Positions 1 through 11,892 of a stretch of 64,000 nt of DNA are shown one piece after another. A program made the translations under genes and the position numbers. Location: positions 338,679,106 to 338,743,105 of the forward strand of contig OY282558.1 in NCBI GenBank assembly GCA_958295665.1, written 5' to 3'. Below the pieces are notes generated by a model. It saw only the letters and a list, made by a program, of their open reading frames with translations. It had not been told where the DNA came from and made no database searches. Every line of letters starts with the position of its first letter. Within the stretch, counting starts at the first letter, position 1. The stretch is from Tipula vernalis (lineage: Eukaryota > Arthropoda > Insecta > Diptera > Tipulidae).

Positions 1-71
1 TTGCAAAATTTCATATCGAATTTCTAAACCAACAATTTTAATAGTTTACAAAATTGTATTCCTCTGTAAAC

Positions 72-505
72 ACACAAGTAAAATTTTATCATAATCGATT
101 GAGAAATAATCGAGTCCCTTCCTAATTGACCATATTCCAGAACTTTTTCTAAATATCATTTTAGAATCCCATTTCTATCGCACTTGTCGAATTTCGTCAA
201 AATCGTTCAAGAAATATCCAAGTTCCAATCTACTTCCCCATATTCAAGAACTTCATCTGTAAATCATTTGAAGGTCCCATTTCCATCATACAAGTCGAAT
301 TTCATCTAAATCGTTCAAGAAACAGCCAAGTTCCATCCTACTTGGCCATATTCCAGAACTTCATCTAAAAATCATTTGAAGGTCCCATTTCCATCGTACA
401 AGTCGAATTTCATCATAATCGGTTGAGAAATAGACAAATTCCGTACTACTTAGCCATATTCCAGAATCTTATCTAAAAATCATTTTAGAATCCCACATTT
501 AGTCA
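72..505. repeat. 108-bp tandem repeat, about four copies
   Basis: The landmark word catatt recurs at 131, 239, 347 and 455, an exact spacing of 108 bp. The rest of each unit is also alike: aagtcgaatttcatc, aatcgttcaagaaatag and aaatcatttgaaggtccc recur with substitutions. A partial copy leads in from about 72. Copies differ by roughly 10-20%, so this is an old array and not a recent expansion. The period is too long and the copies too divergent for a simple microsatellite. I do not recognise the family. Confidence 0.9.
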
Positions 506-2267
506 GTATCATATTCAAATGTACATTGCTGGTTGGCCACAATAAATAACCCATAACCCAATGAAAACCCATCGTTAATTTGTTAATAAAGAAAAAAACA
601 AATAAACATATACCATATTGCCTTTATTCACCGGTCGTGATTCAGTTAATACCAGTTTTGCTCTAAATATGTAAACAAATGTTCATTTTTTGTTTTATGA
701 CGACACTAAATTCTAGTATTAAAGGAGACCTTTAAATTACAACAACAAGTAAAAAAACGAAAAATGAAAACAACACACACAGAATTGTGTGACGTCACGA
801 ACACGTGACTCGAAACATCGAGCTAACCTTGCTTGAATCATACTCACCGGTGTACCAGCGCAGCGCATACTAACTAGTTTAACACACGAAAATTTTTCTG
901 AATACATATTTTTGAACTCCCTCAAAACAATATCGTATAGAAGAGTAAATTTAGTCAAAGAGAGAATTATGTTTATGTGGTTTTAAGTATATTGCGTAGA
1001 GGCTCACTGTATTGTTCGAAATATAATTTCTACACCCAAATAGGTATTTTCTACAGCCAACTAATTTGAATGGTTATTTATTCGACATGAGACGTCTCTA
1101 TGAAATCTACTATAGTTTTTGTGATAACATTTGATTCTCCAGTTACCGCTCGGTAACCATAAAATATCAAGTAAGCAGATGGATTCAAACTATTTTTGTG
1201 AAAATCAATAAAAAGAAATTCTCAAGAGACTATACCTAATTCTTATTTTAACCCAGGTTAGATAAAAAATACGTCTTCTTAGTCACAATGCCATTTTGCA
1301 TGTTTAAACTACAATAGCACAGTACTCTTATAAATTTTTGAACAATCAATAAAATATTTAGCTTAGTTAAATTTCATTATGGAAATGTATAAAAAATAAA
1401 AATTATATTTAATTAGTGGAATATTCCTCCTCACATCAGCCCAAAAGTAATGAAACATACAGTGATATATACTCGTATATATACGTACCTACATACATAT
1501 AAATGTGCTTTTCTAATTAAAATTTAATGTATATACATATGTATATGTTTTATATTGAAAAATAGTATCACAAAATTATTTGTATCACGATTAACCGCAA
1601 AGCTGGCATAAAAATACAAAAACATAAATAATATTTCCTCGTGGTATAAAAATGTAGCTATACAAGAATATTACGTATGTACATATTTTGAAACTTTTAG
1701 AATATGGTGAAAATATCAATCACGTATATGTTATGCTCTAATAACTAACCGCTAAGTATAACCACAAAATAGACGACGTCTACACAAAGGGACGAATTAA
1801 TTATTTTCCAATAAAGTACGGTTCATTCATGACCATGAAATTGTATACCTTTTAGCATTGCTCAAAAACAAGAATATATTATAAATTTGATTTACATAAG
1901 AACGGAGCATAGAATTAAATATTATGCTGTATTTTAGTATAAGCACAAAAGATCAATCTAAGGGGTACATATATAAACAACTTTTAAGTGTTTATTAAAA
2001 TGAATGTGTAAAATAAATTTTGAAGAAAATGCGTATCTATGGGATTTTTAGGTGTATATAAATACATAAATATAAATTACTCACGTATACCTTTACGTTA
2101 GATGAAATATAAAACATTTGTAGGAAAAAATCGAATTTGAGAATTATGAAAAATATTATATTTAGTTAACATGATTTTTCATGATGATTAGGCATTTTAT
2201 TTAATTAAATTTTTTTTTTTATTTATTTATTTTTTTTTGATTAATTTCAATTTTAGCCTGAAATATA
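506..2267. other. AT-rich stretch without recognisable genes
   Basis: No reading frame here resembles a known protein. The longest (737-958, minus) has no motif and unbiased composition. Short imperfect runs of acata/tatac occur near 1480-1550. Sequence just before 2268 is a T-rich run followed by the target TA of the Tc1-like element. Confidence 0.6.
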
Positions 2268-2514
2268 CACTGTCTCAAAAAATTGTCCGTACACCACTCG
2301 GTTAAAGAAAAATTGATTAAAAAAAACAATTACAAATCAAATAATTGTCCGTACACTTGCACTTTTGTGAAAATTAACACTAGCACATTAACAATTTATT
2401 ATTTGTTGTACTCCTATTTTCTACTAACCGTAAATTACAAAATTTTTGTATGCGTAAAACTTAATTAGTCGTACTTTTTTCATGACGAATGAAATATTGC
2501 CCAGTTAATTAAAA

Positions 2515-3079
2515 ATGTGTGATTCTCGTACCAAAAATAGTGTACATATTAAAAATTTGATCATTAAATTGGAGAGTGAAGGTAAAAGTTTATAGGAAAT
2601 TTCCAAAATAACTAATCGCCCGCGAGCTTCCATTCCATATATCATCCAGAACTCCCAAAAAAAAACAAATCGCTAGAGATGGTTGCTGGGCGTGTTCGCA
2701 ACCGAAAGCTGAACAAACGTCAAATACATAAGCCTAGCGCTCCAACGATCGCCGCCGAAAAATGAGCAATAAAACCTCAGACAATATGAAACATTCTGCA
2801 TAAACAAGAGCATCGTCGATATGCGACACGCAAGAAATGTATTTGCCGACAAAAAAAATAATAAAAGCGCTTGGAATATGGCTTGGAATATATGAGTGAG
2901 CCTGAAAAGTTCTGGGAAAATGTTATTTCCTCGGACCAGGTTCAGATGGGCGAGTTATGGTGTGGCGTAAACCTAACACTGAACTTTAGTAAAACATGGT
3001 GGCGGAAGTATATGGTTTGGGGAGCTTTTAGCTGAAGGGATGTAGGACATGTTACCTTCATTGAAACCATAATGAACTG
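2515..3079 (+). pseudogene. Tc1-like transposase, N-terminal half
   Basis: From the ATG at 2515 the frame gives a Tc1-type helix-turn-helix start (KLESEGKSL, a stop, EISKITNRPRASIPYII), then decays with stops and frameshifts. Catalytic-core fragments remain recognisable: FWENVISSDQ around 2915, GRVMVWR around 2952, and YMVWGAFS then DVGHVTFIETIMN at 3010-3077. Tc1 transposases bind the terminal repeats and cut and paste the element through a DDE catalytic domain. Several stops make this copy inactive. Its frame is interrupted at 3080 and resumes at 8494. Confidence 0.85.
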
Positions 3080-3965
3080 CACTAAAAAAAATAATAATGA
3101 TCAAAATAGATATAAGGCGTTTTCTCTTAAATTTAGCTGTTTTAACATTAAATTTATCTGAACGAAACTAATTAAAAACCATATCGGCCGATTTTTATTT
3201 AAATGGGATATACAAAAACCTTGAACTATAACAAAATTAATCAATTTAGATTTTTTCGGTACTGTTCCAGATCTGGTAAAATGTTTATTGAGTTAAATGT
3301 ACACATTATTAAAAGTTAAATAATAAACGTAATATTGAAAATCTCTTACAGTAGTAACTTTTGTTACATGAGGTATGAATAAACCTATACATCCACTGAA
3401 TATAACCATCATAGATATAAAAATATCGAAAATATATTTTTACTCCTTTTATTGTGCTATGTTTCAATCCGTCTCTGTTTAGTCGGTAAGTAAGCGAAAT
3501 AGATACTGTTACAGAAAAAATTATTAGTTAACAAGTTAGTTGTTTTAAACGTGGTGTCAATATCATACGATCGAAGCGTAGCAGAAAATAATATATTAAA
3601 TTGTGCAATTGTATGCAATTGATTTAACAAAAATACTATCCTTTAACGTATTTAAATTTTAACTGAATATGTTCGTAAGTATAGTTTATAAAATAATTGT
3701 GAGAACTGCGACAGTGTTAACTTTATTAATTTTTCATAGTGTCGTAATTGAAAATTATAACTATACCGTTTCTTTTTTGTAAGTAAAAAAATTGATCGCT
3801 GTGTTGTACATGTTTTGTTGATTTTGGAATCCTGAATATTTTTACCAGTCTTCTGAGCGAATTAATATTTCTTCTTAAAATAAATTCATAACTATTATTA
3901 AAAAATATTTTCATTAATATTAATTAGTTTAATTCAAGTAAGTATAATATTCTATTCATTTTGGT

Positions 3966-5406
3966 ATAGTCTTCGAGTCCAGCCAGCACGATTAGTAACA
4001 ACTCCAAACTAATAGGAGAAATTGCAGAAATACAGAATACGGAAAACCGTTACATTGTAAGTTATTAATTCAGAAAATATCATAACTTGCATAATTTCTT
4101 TGTATATACCTTACATTTTTTATGCAGGAGCAACAGCAACCGGGGTTAATATTTTCTCCTTCATCAACCATTCATATTATTAATGCATTTGATATCAATA
4201 CTTATCTGGACTGTACCAAAGGAAGATTAATTAAATCTTACTATGAAGTTCACCAAAGTCTCGGTCACATACAACAAACTGAGTTATCAAATATAATAAT
4301 TGAAAAGGAATTTGATAGTACAGGAAATTTTAAAATTACGTCTGAACGATTGGGACAGTTAGCCCAACGAATAAATAGAGTATTTAGCTCTGAAAATGAG
4401 AATGTTTATTTCATTCCGTACAATAAGCGTACAAAACAATTAAGTACCGGCAAGCTTTATACTGCCTATAACAAACTGCGAGCCAAAATTAATAAATTCA
4501 CGGCCCAACGCAACAGCAGTACCGTAGAGTTACAGTCAGATGACCTTAATGAAAAATCTTTAGAGTTCCTAAAACATAACCTAGAACCGTATGATGAAAT
4601 AATTCGTCATTGGAAAATTACCACAGAATTTAGATTACGAGACCTTAAGGATCAAGAAGATTTAAATATTTCAAAATATTTTGCAAAGTTTCCGTCGTTA
4701 AGATGTTCTAATATATTACCTGATTTATTTGAAATTGATTTTATGCACATTTTTAAAGATCATAAAAATAAATTAATTGATGATTGGCCAGCAATTAATA
4801 AATATTTAATAGAGATTGCTAAATCAAAACAAAAATGCAATGGTTTAGAACAAATTCTACTATTAAGTAATGAGCTAACCGGATTTTTTGTATTGCCATT
4901 CTTAATTAATAGTAATTTTGGTAGAAAGCGAATATCAAATGGATCGTTTAAGTTAACAAAAGTTGAAATATCTGATCAATTTATAACAAAAGCTGCGGTA
5001 AGTAAGTAATGACATCTATGTATAATAATCGAAATAGTAATCAAATCTGTTTAATTTTTAGGATGTCACAAATATGCATACTAAGATTCAAGAAATTAAG
5101 GCATAAGTGCAGAGTCTAAAAAATACGTTTCAGCCTTTACCTGTTGTATTGGGCGATAGCAATCCAGTAGTATATATTTATATAGATGAAAAATTATACC
5201 TAGTTGGCAGCCCAATAAAAGCAGTTGACCTGTGCTTCAAAATTTTGCACGTGACCCACTCGAAATACCCTATTGGAGCGGAGGCATTGTGGGTTTTTAT
5301 ACAACAGTGCGTTTATGGAATAAAGACTGACTGGGACAAAAATTTCATTTCAGTAAATAATTTAATAAGTACAGTTGAAAAGAAAAAACGGCTCGAACTC
5401 ACTTAA
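3966..5406 (+). pseudogene. SAM-domain-protein-3-like accessory gene of copy A
   Basis: The three exons I can place are about 3966-4056, 4128-4997 and 5062-5406. They have GT/AG borders (gtaagt at 4057, tatgcag ending at 4127, gtaagt at 4998, ttttag ending at 5061). The ATG at 4122 is therefore inside an intron acceptor and is not a start. The protein resembles the widespread animal family annotated as sterile alpha motif domain-containing protein 3-like: the fish-type segments YFIPYNKRTKQLSTGKLY, FEIDFMHIF, a leucine-rich middle, and a C-terminal FYV/YLVGSPIKAVDLCFKI block. One in-frame TAA (5104) breaks the last exon. The SAM domain itself is not visible in this copy. Copies B and C carry the same gene, followed in each by a C2H2 gene, so the pair belongs to the element. 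Its role is unknown. Confidence 0.7.
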
Positions 5407-5613
5407 AATTACTGGTATATGTTTGTTTTGGTAAATTAACTTATACCAATTGTAATTTTATGAAATAATTGAATTATATTTGTACGATAATCTGATTGAA
5501 TTATTTTTATTTAAATTTCATAAAATTACTGGAATTTTAGGTTAATTTACTGATAACATTAAATGGTATGCGCATAAATACTTTTAGGAGTAATCTAGTA
5601 ATAAGTTTTAATT

Positions 5614-7671
5614 ATATTATGAATTGTTTTAGTTGTAATTCACTAGTTAATTGTTATAAATCGTATATCACACACATAAAAACATTCCATAAATCATTAT
5701 GTGTTTTTATATGCAATGATTGTGATCCAAGGAGAGAATTCAATATTTTTGACTCCTTTAGAAAGCATATTACAAAACATTTCAAAGTTAATGAACAATC
5801 TAAAATTAAAGTTCCTTGTAATTCAGCTAAACCAATTAATATAAATAATATTCAAATATTGCAACATGAATTTAATAAGTAGTTTGTATTCAGGTAATTT
5901 AAATAAATCCCAAGTTCAAACGGTTACTCAGGAAATAACCAATTATATTTCAAACATTTCGACTTAATTGTATAAAAATATTTTAACTAGAATTAAAGAA
6001 TTAGGAGAGTCGGATAAAAATCTAGCCACATTTGAAAAAATTCTAAATTTATCGCGGTATCCACTAAATAATTTGAATACTGATTATAAGCGCATTAAAT
6101 TTCTGGAAAATAAAAATGCTTTAATAAAACCGAATTCCATAAAAGTTGGTGAATATTTGAATACAAAACGGGTTCAAAACAGCCTCATTTTAAGTTCAAT
6201 TAATGCCAAACTTAGCTATATTTCAATTGAGCACATTCTACAAAATTACTTAGAACAGCGTAATGTTTTGAAGTGCATTATTAAATATACCGAAGAACTT
6301 AGTATCGAACAGTCAAACGACATTCTGGCAGCAAAAACGAGACCACTTCCCTACTCAATCTTTAGTAATTCCTTTGATAGTTTATTTCGATGATTTCGAA
6401 ACTAATAATCCGCTTGGAAGTTCTACTGGTATACAAAAATTAGGCTGTATATATATCTCAGTGGCTAATTTACCTCCAGAAGTTAGGTCCAAATTAGAAA
6501 ACATTTTTCTCGTTATGCTTTTTAATTCAATTGACAGGCAAGTTTATATTAACAAGATTATATTGGCCCCTCTAATTTCCGAACTAAAGCGATTGTGGGA
6601 ATTTGGTTTCATGTTATCATTAAATGGAGAAACACTTCAGGCGTTTGTTATTGTTGTTGCGGTTGTAGGAGATAATTTGGGAGTTAATTCCATCCTTGGT
6701 TTTAATAAAAGCTTTAATTCGAACAGTTTTTGTAGAATATGTGTTTGTACTAAATCAGAAACAAAAATGTTGTGTAAAGAGGACTCCTTTAAGTTAAGAA
6801 ACGTTGAAAATTATACACGTCAATTACGAGATACTAATCATAAGTTATTTGGAATTAAAGAAGAATGCTGCTTTAATGAGGTACCGGGATTTCACTGCAA
6901 CAATTTTGATTATCGAATTAATCATAAAGTCAACAAACCGAAAGAAATGACTTTGGATGCATTAAAACAAAAACGAATTAAGGGTATAGTGCATCAGAAA
7001 TATTATGTTTGCTCAATAACTTAGGCGTGATCATTGGTGATGTGGTTCCTGAGTCTGATGAATTAGGGGTTTTGTATATTTTATTGCGTAAACTAGGAAA
7101 AATTGTTGTATGTACTCAAATAAATGATACTGTTATTTATGTCTTAGAAAATTTGATACAAGAGCATCACAATTTGTACATTAAACATTTTGGTTATAAC
7201 TTAATACCAAAACACCATTTTATTACACACTATCCAGGCATAATGCGCAAATTTGGTCCTCTCATCAATATGTGGTCGATGAGATTTGAAGCTCATCATC
7301 AATTATTTAAAAAACTCGCTGCTAATACTAGATCCCGGAGAAATATGTGTTTAACAATTTCGAAAAGAAACCTTTTACAATTAAGTAAACGTAAAATTAA
7401 TAATAAATATTTAAGTTTACCAACAATTTTAGGGAAGTCGGTTGAAGGGTATATTCCGCCTAGTTTGACGGCCGAAGTCAAAATTTTGTTGAATACCGAG
7501 AACTTAAATCAAATTAAATCATTAAATTTTATTAAGTATAAAAATATAGTTTACAGAAAAGGTATGATTGTAATGTTGAAAATTGGCGTCGACAGTTTAC
7601 CAATATATGGGTTAATTAACTCAATTTTTTCTTATAAATGTTTTAATTTTTTTATATGTCAAGCGTTATAA
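5614..7671 (+). pseudogene. C2H2 plus transposase-like gene of copy A
   Basis: The protein starts at 5614 with two C2H2-like fingers (MNCFSCNSLVNCY..., then CVFICNDCD). After a broken stretch it continues at 5968-6363 (IEHILQNYLEQRNV) and, one frameshift later, at 6374-6900 with LIVYFDDFETNNPLGSS, KLGCIYISVANLPPE, VVGDNLGVNSILGF and FCRICVCTKSE. After a further deletion it ends at 7009-7671 with LIPKHHFITHYPGIM and MWSMRFEAHHQLFKKLA. These blocks are shared with a large animal transposon family. I infer, without proof, that the acids in YFDDFE, GDNLG and MRFE form a DDE-type triad. At least three frame breaks make this copy inactive. The same blocks recur at 28309-29632 in copy C. Confidence 0.75.
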
Positions 7672-8495
7672 ACATTGTACTATAGTGATCATTTTTGCGG
7701 CTCGGTATTAGTAATGAAATGACACATAAATTCGAAATACTTAATATTGAAGACATGATCGAGACTGAAACAAAAAATTTGGTGAAATCCAATACATATT
7801 TATACGTTATAGGGTAGTAATTTATAATTAAGCTAATTAGGTAATAAGTTTATTCCAATACGTGTATGTATTGACATTGTAATAATAAAATATTAATAAA
7901 GTGAATTAAAATATCAAAAAAAATTAAACTGAGTTATATTATTTTTAAAACAGCTATGAAAATGTAGTGAAGAGAAGCTATCAATATTTACCAGAATGAG
8001 CTATTAATATTTTTACTTAAGGTAATTCTAATTACTTGCTCGGTTCAACATACCATGTGAAAGGGTCGAGTTTTATATTTAATTTAGACAAAGCATATAC
8101 TTTTATGGGTAATATTTATTTCTGTTATCGACTAAATCTATACTCAAAATTGATATAATCAATTTCGAAACAAAGAAAAATAAAAGTCTCGACAAGATAA
8201 TTAAATAACTTTTGTAGGTAATTATGCAACCTCCATAGGTAATTTTGTAACTTGTGTAGTAATGATTATACGATATTATTTATATGTTTTATCGCGAATT
8301 TTGCTATTTAAAATTTCCTAAACAATTACTTATTTATCTTAATGGCAATTAATTAAATATATTTATAGCTATAAAATTTTTAGCTATATTTTTCGTTTGT
8401 CGGGGTATAAAATATTCCTATCCCAAAACGAGTTATAATTTATAACTGAAATGACGGAATACATAACTCTTTATGATATAATTTGTCTCAGTGTG

Positions 8496-8880
8496 ATATG
8501 ATTATTTGGATATTTTGACGGATAATTTGTTAATAAATGCTGAGAAAATGGGACATGGTCAAGATTTTCGCTCCGTATATGACAATAACCCGAAGCAATC
8601 GTCAAAGCTGATCAAGGAATGGTTATTCTACAATGTAAAGTCAACACTTCCTCATCTTCCCCAGCCACCAGATCTCAACCCTATTAATAATTTATGCCAT
8701 TATTTGGAACGAAAGATCCATGAACACTAAATTAGCGGTAAGGAACAATTAAAACGGGTCATTGTGTGGAGGTATGGCCAAAAATTCCCCCTGAAATAAC
8801 TCGGAAGTTCGCTTTCTCAATGAAAAGAAGGTTGCAAAGTGTCATTTCATGAATAGGTTACAACACCAAATATTAGACCT
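8496..8880 (+). pseudogene. Tc1-like transposase, C-terminal half
   Basis: The frame broken at 3079 resumes here: YDYLDILTDNLLINAEKMG, then VYDNNPKQSSKLIKEWL and the hallmark LPQPPDLNPINNLCHYLERK (canonical Tc1 SPDLNPIENLW). The catalytic second Asp context (QDNDPKH) has become YDNNPKQ, so this copy is catalytically altered as well as split. It ends in the right terminal repeat at about 8910-8941. Confidence 0.85.
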
Positions 8881-8941
8881 GACTTTGTTACCAAATTCCC
8901 TCAACTTCTTTGTGTGTACGGACAATTATTTGAGATCGTTT

Positions 8942-9029
8942 TAGGCGGGCTAAATTGTAAATCATATCAAACGTAAAAGTAAATTAATTTATATTAGGCA
9001 AGTGACATTGCTTTCTATACACTTCTCAG
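8942..9029. other. Spacer between Tc1-like and P elements
   Basis: This is a short AT-rich spacer. A 9-bp word, tcagtaggc, near 9027 reappears inverted near 11013. It may be a subterminal repeat of the P element, but a chance match of that length is possible. Confidence 0.35.
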
Positions 9030-11002
9030 TAGGCGCTTTCTATGATCCAAACATCGATGTTTTGTTAAATTTTTTCTCACATAGAAACGTATCGGATGGT
9101 GATGTTACGGCATAATTTTCTTTTAACAGTTTTGTTCTGCATGTACTACATTTAATTTTTTTATATGCGCAGAATCCCGCATAAAATGCTACAGCATTGG
9201 ACTTAATGATGTCTCATTCACCATTCAGAATGTGGTTCGAGGGACATTAGACTCCTTATTCACTTTTAAACATAATTTTGGTTACAACTTTATTTGCAAA
9301 GTGTACCCCAATTTCATGACTGGTAGGAATATTATTAAAACCACCCTTACCTCGCAGCTTAGAAAAGAAGTTTTCTAGGCCATCTTTGTTGGTTTTACGA
9401 GTTAATATATAATCGATTTCATATTCTGTGTTTAAATATTCTTGGAGAAGAAGTTGGGAATTTATGGTAATTTGAAAACCTTTGATGAATTTAAAATAAT
9501 TCGAATTTTTTGAAAGAATTTTTAATGACTTTAAAAAGTCAATGCAAGATTTTAGACAATCGTAAGTTTCACTATCCCTCCGAAGTGGTTGCTGATATGG
9601 TGCACTATGTTCCGACAATTTCGGGACAATTTTGAAGAGCCGTTTTTATTGCACTACTACATAGTTGTATTGCTTAGCAGTTGAGCAGCTAACCTAACAT
9701 TAATTTTCTCGAAGGTATTTGGGCTTAAATGTTTTTTTTGTTAATTTCGGCAAAATCTTACAACTTTGGACGTCATCATAGTTGTGTATTTTCCAAATAA
9801 CATTTATATCTGGTATTCCGTAATCCTCATGAGAAATTTGATTTGTTAAAAACGCATTGTGAACGGACTTTAACAAATGAGGTACATCAAATTATAATCC
9901 GCAAAAATCCATTTTGCGTCTACATATTTCAAAATATGGCTTGTCTGGTTCGATTCCAAGAATTTTATATGCTTGAATATAATTAGCAAATTGGTCTCAT
10001 ATTATTCAAATTCAGTTTTTCTTCACAAATTTTGATGTTTGCTTTAATTAGATCAGTTAGGTTTGATGCACAAAATGAATTATTGATTAATTAATATGTA
10101 TTTTAAGTCGTATTTCCAGTTTCCCATTAACGATCGAACCATAAAAAAAGTGCTGAAGAAACTAGTTCATTTTTTCGTTCAACCCCGTCATCATAGAATC
10201 CCTCAATTCGATCTGTCAATATATTAAAACTTAAGTCTTGCTTAATTACAAATCTGAGACAAGAGAAATTAGAAGTACAAATTCGAGAGGTTGTTGGCAG
10301 TTTAAATTTTAGAATATTTCTTAAATATTTATATGTGGTATCGGATTTGTAGTACAAACATTGAGCAAATACTTTGTCACTTTTGTTATAGTAAAAATCT
10401 CCCTTTAACAATAACTTGCAGACATTTTTTGAATTGTCATTAATATTTTGTTTGTCAATATTTTCCTCGATAGTAGCAGATTTTTCCTTATCGTATTTGT
10501 ACTTTAATATTTTAAAATTTCTGCTCCATTTTAGATGCTTTTTAGATTGCTTTTAACAGTTTAAACGTTTTTGTAAAATTTGCATTTTTTTAAAATAAAT
10601 TGCTTGTTGCTTTGACTTTATTATACACTGTCTACAATCATAAATATCTTCATCTCCAATTGTACAAAGTTGACAGTTGATTTGATTAATCAACTTCAAA
10701 AACTCATCCCCATTATTTGTAGAAGCAATATCTCTCTGAGTGCCTACTGAAACAGTTTTCGGCATTTGAACGGAAAATTGAACTGGTTTACTGGGCTGAA
10801 CATTTGGGTATACTTCTATAATATTTAGGCTAAGATACTCTGGTAGAAAATGTCTTTCGCAAACAAAATTGTTTTTGATTTTTAAAGCTTCTTCGTTTAA
10901 GCCAATTGCGTTTAACCAGCTAGATCTCCTATTTTGAGTAGTAGGAAGCTTGAAAAATCTCAAACACCATTGTGCAGACTTCACGCTGCAACTAATGGCC
11001 AT
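9030..11002 (-). pseudogene. P-element (THAP) transposase, decayed
   Basis: Read on the minus strand, 11002-10553 begins with a THAP-type DNA-binding domain: WCLRFFKLPTTQNRRSSWL, then FVCERHFLPEYL. 10411-10127 matches the middle of P transposases (SDTTYKYLRNILKFKLPTTSRI, DRIEGFYDDG, then ALFLWFDR). 9618-9256 is the C-terminal region with DGLENFFSKLRGKGGFNN. After another frame break, about 9190-9070 gives VAFYAGFCAYKKIKCSTC, the Cys-containing tail typical of P/THAP9 proteins. P transposases bind terminal repeats and perform GTP-dependent cut-and-paste. Multiple frameshifts and stops inactivate this copy. Terminal inverted repeats and the 8-bp target duplication were not found with confidence. 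Confidence 0.85.
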
Positions 11003-11296
11003 GTAAGAAACTCGTTGCCTACTGACTCGGTTTACTAGTTAAATTATAAAATATTAACAATTTTTCTTTTAAAAACCAACTAGCTTCGAGCTAAAATAGT
11101 TAAACTCTGATAAACGTTTACTTTATTACTTTTTTGTTGAATATTAATTAATTCATGTAATATCTAATATGCTACCGGTGGTTAGACCATTTTAATTGTG
11201 TTTCGATTAACACGAGAAGTATATTAGTATTTACGAACAGCAATTCAACGAAACCGACTAATAGACAGAATTCCATTTATATTGTGAAGAAGAAAA

Positions 11297-11457
11297 ATTG
11301 TAAGAGAATTTATCTGTATTAGTTATGATTCGCTAATACTTAACGCACAGCACATTCTGTGGTATAATCAGTCCAGTCGCCGCGGCCTGATGAGAAGATT
11401 GATTTTTTCATAATCATAAGCTCATCAGTTCGAAACTGGATTGAATTCTCTTACAAT
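11297..11457 (+). ncRNA. Candidate structured RNA with hammerhead-like core
   Basis: Five stems can be drawn without conflict. The outer 14-bp stem is 11297-11310 with 11444-11457 (ATTGTAAGAGAATT and its complement). Inside it are a 7-bp stem (11316-11322/11333-11339), a 5-bp stem (11346-11350/11357-11361), an 8-bp stem with one G-U (11369-11376/11436-11443), and an 8-bp hairpin (11387-11394/11421-11428). The same stretch holds all hammerhead core words in the right order: GUC at 11376-11378, CUGAUGA at 11387-11393 and GAAA at 11432-11435. They would be joined by the 8-bp stem as stem III, but hammerhead stem II would be only 3 bp and CUGAUGA competes with the 8-bp hairpin. No family is recognised, and a DNA cruciform role is equally possible. 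Confidence 0.4.
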
Positions 11458-11892
11458 CTTCGGAACATATTAAAATCTGATAAACGACTGGTACTCAACT
11501 ATTTATCAGAGATGGTCATCACTACTGCCTACTCAAAACATAACGAATTATTTTCGGCCCACAAAGTTCTTTGGAGGTCGACACCATGTTCAAAACAAGA
11601 TAATTTTATATGGAACAATTTGGAAGTTGGCCGATTGTGCAAATTGCACCATACGGCTCGTAAGGGTAACAATATAAAATGTGTTAATTATTAACAAATT
11701 TGTTCATTAATTTTGATTTTTCCTAAAATCTATAAAATAAAATGTTGCATTCGCAAGTATCGCAATTCTATAATTTTAATCTCAATTCTATGAGAAAAGG
11801 CAACAAATGAAACATAAGTAGTATGATCATCAAAATATAAAATGCCAATGACCGTTCTACTTACAAGAGAAAATAAAATTCGTATATAGATA
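11458..11892. other. No recognisable feature
   Basis: A 60-codon open frame at 11512-11694 has no recognisable motif. The rest is AT-rich noncoding sequence up to the TA flanking the MITE. Confidence 0.4.

Larger units (their letters stand above)
3080..8493 (+). mobile_element. CACTA-like element, copy A (5414 bp), exact ends
   Basis: The element lies inside the Tc1 transposase frame, so its ends can be read off. It begins CACTAAAAAAAAT (3080) and ends ATTTGTCTCAGTG (8493). The two ends are inverted repeats, with 13 of the first 17 positions matching. It is flanked by TG on both sides (3078-3079 and 8494-8495). Deleting it with one TG makes the Tc1 frame continuous across the site (IMN, one TGA, YDYLDIL), aligning with the usual Tc1 spacing. 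CACTA termini and a 2-bp duplication fit the CACTA/EnSpm (CMC) superfamily, but assignment to that superfamily is inference. It carries two head-to-tail genes, at 3966-5406 and 5614-7671. The stretch 7672-8493 is noncoding 3' sequence, and 3080-3960 shows no clear exon. Confidence 0.85.
2268..8941 (+). mobile_element. Tc1-like transposon interrupted by a CACTA-like insertion
   Basis: The left end follows a TA (2266-2267) and reads cactgtctcaaaaaattgtc. The right end at about 8910-8941 carries the inverted form of the same word (gtgtacggacaattatttga) and ends next to TA. A second direct copy of aattgtccgtacac lies about 60 bp inside the left end (near 2342), as in Tc1 elements of the inverted/direct-repeat type. 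With the 5414-bp insertion and one TG removed, the copy is about 1.26 kb, a normal Tc1 size. Both halves code for Tc1 transposase on the plus strand. Confidence 0.85.

Noticed and set aside
72..505. Possible CRISPR-like array because of regular spacing
   Set aside because: The whole 108-bp unit repeats, with no unique spacers, and the window is clearly eukaryotic.
737..958. Small protein on the minus strand
   Set aside because: No motif, no homologue recognised, isolated in noncoding sequence.
4122..4127. ATG at 4122 as translation start of the SAM-type gene
   Set aside because: It lies in the intron acceptor ttttttatgcag, and an upstream exon with a GT donor exists.
9027..11022. tcagtaggc inverted pair as P-element terminal repeat
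   Set aside because: Nine bases is too short, no 31-bp end or 8-bp duplication accompanies it, and it lies next to coding remnants.
11297..11457. tRNA-like cloverleaf
   Set aside because: The stems do not match tRNA arm lengths, and no GTTCRANNC T-loop or anticodon arm is present.
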